Of a stretch of 64,000 bases of DNA, positions 34,018 through 41,039 are shown piece after piece. Made by a program: the position numbers and the translations under genes. Source of the stretch: Streptomyces sp. NRRL S-244. Lineage in GTDB: Bacteria; Actinomycetota; Actinomycetes; Streptomycetales; Streptomycetaceae. The notes below the pieces were generated by a model that saw nothing but the letters and a program-made list of their open reading frames with translations, was not told where the DNA came from and ran no database searches. Each line of letters begins with the position of its first letter. Position 1 is the first letter of the stretch. Location: positions 1 to 64,000 of the forward strand of contig NZ_JOCX01000020.1 of assembly GCF_000717915.1 (NCBI RefSeq), written 5' to 3'.

Positions 34018-35229
34018 ATGGCCCGTCCACCCGGCCGCACCCTGCTCAACCGCACGCTCGCCGCGCTCGCCGTCACCGCCGCCATCGCCGCCCTGCCGGC
34101 CACCGCGACCACCGCCGGCGCCAACGAGGGCCAGCCGACCGTACTCGCCTGGGGAGCCGGGCGAACCGGCCAGCTCGGCAACGGCACCCTGGCCGACAGC
34201 CTCTCACCGGCCTCCGTGACCAGCCTCTTCCGGGGCGACGTGACGGAGATGTCCGCGGGGGGCACCTCCTCGTCGGACTCCTTCGTCCTTGCCCTCACCG
34301 ACAAGACCGTCAAGGCCTGGGGACACAACTCCTCGGGCCAACTCGGCAACGGCGGGCGCTCCAACCAGACCGTGCCCCTCACCGTCCCGAGCCTCGACGG
34401 CATCAAGGCCGTCGCGGCCGGCGGCTCGCACGCCCTGGCGCTCGACGACCGCGGCCAGGTCTACTCCTGGGGCGACAACGCCTACGGGCAGCTCGGCAAC
34501 AACCGCACCGGCGAAAGCCGCACGGTCCCCGACCGGGTCCAGGGCTCGTTCAAGGCCAAGCGGATCTCGGCGGGGTGCGACTTCAGCCTGGCCCTGCTGG
34601 AGAACGGCAAGGTCTACGCATGGGGGCGCGGCGTACACGGTCAACTCGGCAACGGCAGCCGCGCCCTGAGCTCCGTACCCCGCCAGGTCCAGGGCCTGGA
34701 GGACGTCATCGAGATCGATGCCGGCTGCCACCACGCGGTCGCGCTCACCTCCGACAACACTCTCAAGTCCTGGGGCTACAACCTGTACGGGCAGCTGGGC
34801 AATTCGAGCACCACCTCCTCCACCGTCCCCGTCGACGTCGACTGGCTGGAGGGCGTGACCGAGATCGAGGCCGGAGCCCACCACAACTACGCCCGCACCG
34901 GCGACAGCAGAGTCTTCGGCTGGGGCAGCAACCAGTACGGCCAACTCCTCGAGCCCGACGCGGCCTTCGAAGCCAACGTATCGCGGACCAACCGCACCTC
35001 CCCCGTCGAGATCCGCCGCCTGGAGGGCGTCCAGAGCCTGGCCGCGGGCGCACGCCACGGCATCGCGGTCACCGCCGGCAAGGTCTACACCTGGGGCGAC
35101 AACGGCGAAGGCCAGCTCGGCAACGGCACCACCATCGCGCGCCACGAGCTGGTCACCGTCCTCAACGAAGGGTCCGCGATCACGAAGGTGACGGCATCAC
35201 TCGGCGGCAACACCTCGTACACGTACTGA
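34018..35229 (+). CDS. Secreted RCC1-repeat beta-propeller protein (1)
   Basis: The 403-residue protein has a signal peptide (LAALAVTAAIAALPATA, cut probably after TAGA) and at least six RCC1 repeats. Each contains a WGxNxxGQLGN-type motif, for example AWGAGRTGQLGNGT, AWGHNSSGQLGNGG and SWGDNAYGQLGNNR. Such repeats fold as a seven-bladed propeller; in bacteria secreted forms are thought to bind proteins or the cell surface. The ATG follows GAAGGAG. The sixth repeat (GWGSNQYGQLLEPD) is a little degenerate and has a longer insert. It lies 25 bp before a second RCC1 gene. Confidence 0.92.
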   Translation: MARPPGRTLLNRTLAALAVTAAIAALPATATTAGANEGQPTVLAWGAGRTGQLGNGTLADSLSPASVTSLFRGDVTEMSAGGTSSSDSFVLALTDKTVKAWGHNSSGQLGNGGRSNQTVPLTVPSLDGIKAVAAGGSHALALDDRGQVYSWGDNAYGQLGNNRTGESRTVPDRVQGSFKAKRISAGCDFSLALLENGKVYAWGRGVHGQLGNGSRALSSVPRQVQGLEDVIEIDAGCHHAVALTSDNTLKSWGYNLYGQLGNSSTTSSTVPVDVDWLEGVTEIEAGAHHNYARTGDSRVFGWGSNQYGQLLEPDAAFEANVSRTNRTSPVEIRRLEGVQSLAAGARHGIAVTAGKVYTWGDNGEGQLGNGTTIARHELVTVLNEGSAITKVTASLGGNTSYTY

Positions 35230-35254
35230 CGTCAACCCTTCGAAAGGACCGGGC

Positions 35255-36490
35255 ATGACCCTCCTGCGCACCACCCCGGCAGTCGCCCTCACCTCAGCTC
35301 TCGCCCTCACTGCCCTCACCGCACTCACCGCACTCACCGCCTCCGCCCTACCGGCTCACGCGGGGAGCAGCGACCCGTGGGTCCGCAGCTGGGGCGCGAA
35401 CACCGTCGGCCAACTCGGCAACGGCAACGAGGTCCAGCAAACGACCCCCACCGCCGTCCAGGGCATCGCGCGCGCGGACGTACAGGAACTCTCCGCGGGC
35501 GGCACGGAGGCCGTCACCACTCCCGCCGCCCCCGCCACCACCTTCGCCATCGCACTGCTCAAGGACGGCACCGTACGGTCCTGGGGCTCGAACAAGGACG
35601 GCCAGCTCGGCAACGGCACCACCACGAACAACAACCGTCCCGCCGCTGTCGCCAAGCTCTCCGGCATCAGCCATGTCTCCGCTGGTCTCAACCACGCGCT
35701 GGCCGTGCAGGGTGGTCGCGTCCTGTCCTGGGGCGGCAACGGCTCGGGCCAGCTCGGCAACGGGACGACCAGTACGACACCGTCGACCGCCCCGGTGGCG
35801 GTTCAAAGCCTGAGCGGGATCGACAAGGTCGGCGCGGGCTGTGACTTCAGCGTCGCCCTGCACAAGAACGGCACGGTGTGGGCCTGGGGGTCGGGTACCG
35901 ACGGCCGCCTCGGCAACGGCGCCACTGCCGCCAGCAATGTCCCCAAACAGGTCAAGGACCTGGCCGACGTGGAGTCCATCTCGGTGGGATGCAGGCATGT
36001 GCTGGCCAGAACGACGGACGGCACCGTCAAGGCCTGGGGTCACAACAACAAGGGCCAGCTGGGCAACGACACCATCGCCACCACCGGCACGGAGAACCAC
36101 AGCAAGGTCCCCGTCGACGTCCAGTTCCTCGACTCCGTCGCGAAGGTGTCCGCGACCGCCTCCAGCAGCTTCGCCATCCTGAGCGACGCCAGCGTCAGCG
36201 CCTGGGGGGACAACGCCGGCTCCCTGCTCGGTGACCGCACCACCATCGACCGCACCACTCCCGTCCCCATCGAAACCCCTCTCGGTGTGAAGGACATCGC
36301 GGGCAGCGGAGAGCACACCCTGGCCGTGCTCGACAACGGCTCGGTGGTGGCCTGGGGTACCAACGCCGGCGGACAGCTGGGCAACGGCAGCACCACCTCC
36401 AGCGCCGAGCCCGTCCAAACCCTGCCCCCCGGCAGCGACGTCTCCCGTGTCGCGGCCGCCATCAACGCCAGGTCCAGCTTCGCGTACTGA
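35255..36490 (+). CDS. Secreted RCC1-repeat beta-propeller protein (2)
   Basis: A 411-residue paralogue of the preceding protein, with GAAAGGA before its ATG. The signal peptide contains an exact short tandem repeat encoding LTALTALTALTA, a site for slippage in length. Six to seven RCC1 repeats follow: SWGANTVGQLGNGN, SWGSNKDGQLGNGT, SWGGNGSGQLGNGT, AWGSGTDGRLGNGA, AWGHNNKGQLGND and AWGTNAGGQLGNGS, while the penultimate AWGDNAGSLLGDR is divergent. The two genes probably form one transcript that ends at the hairpin at 36515. Confidence 0.92.
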   Translation: MTLLRTTPAVALTSALALTALTALTALTASALPAHAGSSDPWVRSWGANTVGQLGNGNEVQQTTPTAVQGIARADVQELSAGGTEAVTTPAAPATTFAIALLKDGTVRSWGSNKDGQLGNGTTTNNNRPAAVAKLSGISHVSAGLNHALAVQGGRVLSWGGNGSGQLGNGTTSTTPSTAPVAVQSLSGIDKVGAGCDFSVALHKNGTVWAWGSGTDGRLGNGATAASNVPKQVKDLADVESISVGCRHVLARTTDGTVKAWGHNNKGQLGNDTIATTGTENHSKVPVDVQFLDSVAKVSATASSSFAILSDASVSAWGDNAGSLLGDRTTIDRTTPVPIETPLGVKDIAGSGEHTLAVLDNGSVVAWGTNAGGQLGNGSTTSSAEPVQTLPPGSDVSRVAAAINARSSFAY

Positions 36491-36514
36491 TCCCGCCGAC
36501 TGACACGAAGACGG

Positions 36515-36553
36515 CCGAGGGCCGTTGCCCGGTCTTCCGCAACGGCCCCTCGG
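36515..36553 (+). terminator. Hairpin downstream of the RCC1 genes
   Basis: CCGAGGGCCGTTGC at 36515-36528 pairs with GCAACGGCCCCTCGG at 36539-36553, with one bulged base and a 10-nt loop, 25 bp past the stop of the second RCC1 gene. Confidence 0.8.
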
Positions 36554-36827
36554 TCAGCGACCCGGCACCGACCTGTATCCGGTAGGGCCCGGGCGGGGCA
36601 GGAACGGTCCGGGGCAGCGGGTCCGCCCAGAACGAGGACCCCGTCCCCGGCTCGTTTGCGGCCACGAGCGGCCTGACGAACCGTTGGTCATACCTGGGAA
36701 ACGGCGAGGGCCCGGAGAGGGTCGCGCGGAGCCTCCCTGCGCTCGCCTCGACGGGATGATCTCCGCGTGGGTTACGGCCTCTCCTGGGCTGGTCTCGGCT
36801 GGTCGGCCTGCTGCACGAAAGTGCAGG

Positions 36828-36992
36828 TCAGCGCACCCGGCCGCGTGCCTTCAGGGGGACGGGCGGGAGTTGCGGCGCGGGGATCGGGGGGCCGTCGTAG
36901 CCCTTTACCTCGCCGTAGCGGGTGCCCTCCATCCAGTCCTTGCGGAACTGGATGATCTCTTCGTTGCTACGCCCGATCCAGTTCCAGAACAT
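36828..36992 (-). pseudogene. Displaced host 3' end of the pirin gene
   Basis: Read leftward from the core repeat, this stretch encodes exactly 54 residues and a stop: it starts MFWNWIGRS, continues with EVKGYDGPPIPAP and ends RGRVR. The last 54 residues of the intact pirin at 48004 have the same length and end, with about 39 of 54 identical by my count. It has no ribosome site and starts inside the att repeat, so it is the original chromosomal 3' end of the pirin gene, cut off when the element integrated. Confidence 0.88.
36978..36992. repeat. Left attachment-site core (15-bp direct repeat)
   Basis: CCAGTTCCAGAACAT, identical to 48154-48168; including flanks the match is GA[T/C] plus the core. 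It lies at the junction between the displaced pirin 3' end and foreign sequence, about 95 bp before the integrase start, as usual for a tyrosine integrase site. Confidence 0.85.
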
Positions 36993-37085
36993 TTATTCAC
37001 TAGGACAAGTTTTCGCAGGTCAGAGGGGTACTGGATCGGTGACGGTCAGCAAATCGTCAGCATCGGTCCGAGGAGCGTCACACTG

Positions 37086-38240
37086 ATGGCACCAACCACT
37101 CTGGCACACGGCATGGGCACCGTATTCAAGGAATGCGGTCACGGCCCGGCCTACTGGCCCCGCTGCCCCCATCCCTACAAGATCCGCTACCGCAACGCCA
37201 TGGGCCGCCAGCAACAGGAATCAGGCTTCACCAGCCGGGAGGCGGCCATCACACGCCTGGTGGCTGTCTACAACGAACGCAAGACCACCCCGGCCAACCA
37301 GACCCGCACCGAGCGCATCGCCAAATACGGCCCCATGACCTTCCGCGACTACACCCGCGAGTGGAAGCAGGGCCAACGCCACCTCGCACCCGCCTCCCTC
37401 CTCCACCTCGACTCGCTCCTGGAGCACCACCTCTTCCCCACCCTGGGCAGCCGCCGCATGGACTCCTTCGACCACAAGGTCGTCGAGCACTTCATCCGCG
37501 CCATGGAACGAGCCGGCACCGGCCTGGCCACCCAGGCCAGCGCCTTCGACAAACTCAAGGCCATCCTCCTCGACGCCCACCGCCTCGGCATCTACCTCGA
37601 CAGCCCCCTACTCGGCGTTCAAGCCCCCGTCTACGACCCCAAGCGCGCCGTCATCCCCTCCCCCACACAACTCCGCGTCCTACGCACCGTCGGCGACGAC
37701 ACCTTCCAACTACTCGTCGACCTCATGAGCGGCTGCGGCCTCCGTAACGGCGAGGCGGCGGCCGTCAACCTCAACAACATCGTTGCCGCCGACACCTACC
37801 GCGTCACCGAACAGGTCAACCGCACCACCAAGCAGTACGACCGCCTCAAGCACCGCAAGAAGGGCGAGTACCGCGACGTCCCCCTACCACCGAAGGTGAA
37901 GGAGGCCATCGAGCGATATACGGAGGCGCACGGAGCGGTCGACGGCTACCTCCTCCGCCACCCGCAGGACCGCTCACGCCCCTACGCCAGCTACCTGCTC
38001 AACAACCAGTGGCGCCGCATCAAACAGACCAAGAAGCTCGACATGCCCGATGGCATGGTCCTCTACGGCTTCCGCCACTTCTTCGCATCCAACTGCCTCG
38101 CCCACCGCATCCCCATCACCGACGTCGCCGAATGGATGGGCCACAAGAACCTCGAGATCACCTTCAAGACCTACCGCCACCTCATGCCCGGCACCATCGG
38201 TCAAGCAGCCACCATCCTCAACACCACCCTCGCCGCATGA
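37086..38240 (+). CDS. int: Tyrosine-type site-specific integrase
   Basis: The 384-residue protein has a basic N-terminal arm-binding region, a SAM-like core-binding domain (about 85-190) and a catalytic domain. Catalytic residues visible are Arg in SGCGLRNGEAAAV (box I), Arg in LYGFRHFFASN, His in WMGHKNLEIT and the nucleophile Tyr in FKTYRHLMPG. The first residue of the usual HxxR box II appears to be Tyr (YGFR), a tolerated change in this family. The ATG at 37086 lies 10 nt after GAGGAG. It lies next to the left att core and should catalyse insertion at the pirin site. No excisionase gene is visible beside it. Confidence 0.9.
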   Translation: MAPTTLAHGMGTVFKECGHGPAYWPRCPHPYKIRYRNAMGRQQQESGFTSREAAITRLVAVYNERKTTPANQTRTERIAKYGPMTFRDYTREWKQGQRHLAPASLLHLDSLLEHHLFPTLGSRRMDSFDHKVVEHFIRAMERAGTGLATQASAFDKLKAILLDAHRLGIYLDSPLLGVQAPVYDPKRAVIPSPTQLRVLRTVGDDTFQLLVDLMSGCGLRNGEAAAVNLNNIVAADTYRVTEQVNRTTKQYDRLKHRKKGEYRDVPLPPKVKEAIERYTEAHGAVDGYLLRHPQDRSRPYASYLLNNQWRRIKQTKKLDMPDGMVLYGFRHFFASNCLAHRIPITDVAEWMGHKNLEITFKTYRHLMPGTIGQAATILNTTLAA

Positions 38241-38373
38241 ACATCTCTCCAATAGGGGCGGCAGGAGGTACCCAGTTGGGGTGTCTCGACACACCACGTG
38301 CTGTGACAATAGGTGTCGTGTGTGACATGGCGCGCGTGCTGAGCCGTACACGGACGAACAGGGGTGGGAGCTG

Positions 38374-38970
38374 TTGAGAACGTGGTTCGAGCGAATGGCA
38401 TCGATCCCAGGCTTGGCCTTCGTCGGCAGCCCTGGTGTCAAGAGGGATCAGCTGCCCGGCGCCTCCGTCCGACCGGATGAGTCGTACGGCACGCCTATGT
38501 GGCCGACCGCCGAGGGTAGTACCTCCGCGACCCCGGCCAGCCAGCACGTACCCTTCGACGCAAGGGGCGCGGAGCACCTCGCGAGTGTCTGGGAGGCCCT
38601 GGAGCTTCCGGGCTCGGCCATGGATTACCACTTCGTCCTTCAGAGTGCGGTCGACCGTCTGTGGAGCGACCGCCGTTCGTACCCTGCCGGCCTAGAAATG
38701 CTCGAGGTCTTCGCCAAGCTGGACCTGGAGTTGATGGAGGCCGCACCGCAGGCGGTGTCGTTCGACGAGAACATCCGTCCGGACACGTTCGTAAGGGTCA
38801 CGTCCGTGCCGCGCTTGATCTCTCTTCTCGAGCGCGAAGGGGCCCTCGCGGAAGCGCTGGTGCTGGCTCGCAGGCTCACCAGCTTCAAGCAGGGCGAGGA
38901 TGTGGTCGAGCGCCTATTAGAGAAGACCGACGCTCTGACTGCCGAGGGTGCCGCGGGCGGACTGCTATGA
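38374..38970 (+). CDS. Unrecognised small protein, first gene of the nuclease-helicase operon
   Basis: This 198-residue protein starts at a TTG (38374) shortly after GGGGTGGGAG. I recognise no domain. The first 65 residues are Pro/Ser-rich and probably disordered; the rest is helical, with SVWEALELPGSAMDYHFVLQSAVDRLWS and VPRLISLLEREGALAEALVLARRL. The last helices resemble repeat-type helical scaffolds, but no motif is certain. The stop overlaps the next ATG (ATGA), so it is made together with the nuclease-helicase. It may be the specificity, sensor or control subunit of that system. Confidence 0.65.
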   Translation: MRTWFERMASIPGLAFVGSPGVKRDQLPGASVRPDESYGTPMWPTAEGSTSATPASQHVPFDARGAEHLASVWEALELPGSAMDYHFVLQSAVDRLWSDRRSYPAGLEMLEVFAKLDLELMEAAPQAVSFDENIRPDTFVRVTSVPRLISLLEREGALAEALVLARRLTSFKQGEDVVERLLEKTDALTAEGAAGGLL

Positions 38971-41039
38971 GCACTCGCCTTGACCAGCTGATCCCCTCTG
39001 CGTCCTTCCTGGAGGAGGCCTTCCTTCGATGGGTGCTCACTCCTGCCGTCGAACCGGGCATCGTGCCTCGGGTGCACAGCCAGCATCCGGTGACGGTCAA
39101 CGAGCGCTCGTACCGACTGGACTACCTCATCGCGGGCAACTCACTCCAACTTGCCATTGAACTGGATGGTTTCGCCTTCCATAGTGACCGCGCCGCGTTC
39201 ACATACGACAGGCTCCGCCAGAACGACCTGGCAGCCACCGGTTTGACCGTGCTGCGGTTCTCCTACGATGCCGTGCGCCTTGACACCCGTCGCTGCGTCG
39301 CACAGCTGCAGGCCATGCTCCACCGCGATGCAGGGCTCTCCCCCTTTGTCGTCGCGACGCCCCACGTCGAAGTGCCGGATATGGCGGGCGATCCGATGCG
39401 GTCCGCCGATCCTCCGCGATACGGCCCGGCAGCTTCTGGCACCGCCTACTTCGACGGAATCCGGGCCCTGGTGGACCGAGGGCCGCTGAGGGCGTGCCAG
39501 GACGAAGCGTTGGGTGCGCTGGCCAATTACTACGCCTCCGGTGGCCGCCACGCGGCAACCGTGATGGCTGTCGGAGCTGGCAAGACCGCGCTGTGCGTAG
39601 CTGCCGCGCTTTCCTTCACAAAACGCCGGGCTCTCGTGGTGACACCTGGCTCGGTAATCCGCGGCACCTTCGCCAAGGCCCTCGACCCCGGCGTTCCGGG
39701 GAACGTTCTGTACGGGCTGGCGGGCGGCCCCCTGCTGCCGGGGGCCCGCCCGCCGCACACCGTGGTGTTGGACGCGGACGACACGCAGATCAGCCAGGTG
39801 ACCCGGGAACAGCTGCTGGCGGCCGACGTTCTGGTAACGAACTTCCATGCCCTGGGCACCGGTGACAAGCCCGGGGATCTACTGGCGAAACTGGCGCCGA
39901 ACGAAATCGACTTCATCGTGGTGGACGAGGCGCACATCGCTGCCAGTGACTCCTACCAGCGGCTGTTCGATCACTTCCGTCATGCGCGGACGTTGCTCAT
40001 GTCGGCTTGCTTCAAGCGCCTCGACGGCAAGCCCATCGACGCCGACGTCGTCTATCGATACAAGTTGGTGGACTCCGTCGCGGACGGATCCGCGAAGAAT
40101 TTGCGGGTCCGCAGGTTCGCCCCGGATGCAGCGGCGACGGTGTACGAGGCTATTTGGCCGGACGGCCGGCGCGAGGAGATCGTGGGCCGGGAGGCGTTGC
40201 TCGCGGCGCTCGGGGACGAGCGGAAGATGGCACGGATCACCGCGCGGTCAGACGCATCGATCCACCAGGTGATGGCGGTGACGCGAGCATGTCTAGACGA
40301 GCAGGCCAAGCTGCTGGCTCCAGTCAAGCCTCGGGTTCTGTTCTCGGCGATGGGTGAGGCTCACGCCCACCAGATCGCTCGGATCGCCGAGGCACACGGC
40401 ATACCCTGTGGGACTTTGCATCACAGCATGTCTGCGTCGGCGATTTCCGCGACCCGGCGTCGGTTCGAGTCAGATTCGGGTGACCTCCAGGGCATCGTCC
40501 AACTTCGGATGCTCGGCCAAGGCTACGACTTCCCGCCGATCACCGTGGTCGTGCCGGTGCGGCCTTACGGCAGCTTCGGTGAGTTCTACCAGTTCGTGGG
40601 GCGTGGTGTACGCGTCCTGCGACATGCGAGCGTCCCCACCGACGAGCAGTACATGGACGTGGTCTGCCACGCAGAATTGGGCCTAGAGGAACATCTGGAG
40701 GCCATGTGCGTGGACAACGACCTGGATCCCGCGGTGCTGCTCGACGCCCCGCTCATCGATGCCGCATCACTGTCGGATGGAACCGAAGGCAGCGATGGCG
40801 AAAGGGGTGATGAGTCTGCAGACACCGGACCGGCCGGGGTGGATGCGTTCGTGCTGTACGAACGGGGCCGCGTCGAGCAGCGTGTGGTGCACGACCTGGA
40901 ACGGGTGGAGGCGAGACGAGCCGAGCGGGGGATGCAGCTGATGGCGCAGCGTTACGCCGTCTATGCGCAGAGTTCCACGACCCCCATGCCGTTCGAGCAG
41001 TTCGTCGAGTACGTGAGGAGGCTGACCGGTGGCCAGTGA
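38967..41039 (+). CDS. DUF559/Vsr-type nuclease fused to an SF2 helicase
   Basis: The 690-residue protein has two parts. Residues 45-110 form a DUF559-like endonuclease of the PD-(D/E)xK fold, with YRLDYLI (D52), IELDGFAFH (E65, D67) and LRFSYD. Residues about 175-600 form a superfamily 2 helicase: motif I AVGAGKTALC (about 200), motif II DEAH (about 320), motif III MSACF, and motif VI QFVGRGVRVL (about 542). The C-terminal 80 residues are helical. Such a fusion would cut and translocate or unwind DNA, as in type I/III-like restriction and other anti-phage systems. No methylase is present nearby, so self-protection must work differently. It is in operon with a small protein and a TerD fusion. 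Confidence 0.85.
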   Translation: MSTRLDQLIPSASFLEEAFLRWVLTPAVEPGIVPRVHSQHPVTVNERSYRLDYLIAGNSLQLAIELDGFAFHSDRAAFTYDRLRQNDLAATGLTVLRFSYDAVRLDTRRCVAQLQAMLHRDAGLSPFVVATPHVEVPDMAGDPMRSADPPRYGPAASGTAYFDGIRALVDRGPLRACQDEALGALANYYASGGRHAATVMAVGAGKTALCVAAALSFTKRRALVVTPGSVIRGTFAKALDPGVPGNVLYGLAGGPLLPGARPPHTVVLDADDTQISQVTREQLLAADVLVTNFHALGTGDKPGDLLAKLAPNEIDFIVVDEAHIAASDSYQRLFDHFRHARTLLMSACFKRLDGKPIDADVVYRYKLVDSVADGSAKNLRVRRFAPDAAATVYEAIWPDGRREEIVGREALLAALGDERKMARITARSDASIHQVMAVTRACLDEQAKLLAPVKPRVLFSAMGEAHAHQIARIAEAHGIPCGTLHHSMSASAISATRRRFESDSGDLQGIVQLRMLGQGYDFPPITVVVPVRPYGSFGEFYQFVGRGVRVLRHASVPTDEQYMDVVCHAELGLEEHLEAMCVDNDLDPAVLLDAPLIDAASLSDGTEGSDGERGDESADTGPAGVDAFVLYERGRVEQRVVHDLERVEARRAERGMQLMAQRYAVYAQSSTTPMPFEQFVEYVRRLTGGQ

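Noticed and set aside
37086..38240. Integrase as a phiC31-type serine recombinase because the target is a pirin gene
   Set aside because: The protein has R...R-H...Y tyrosine-recombinase boxes and is far shorter than large serine integrases.
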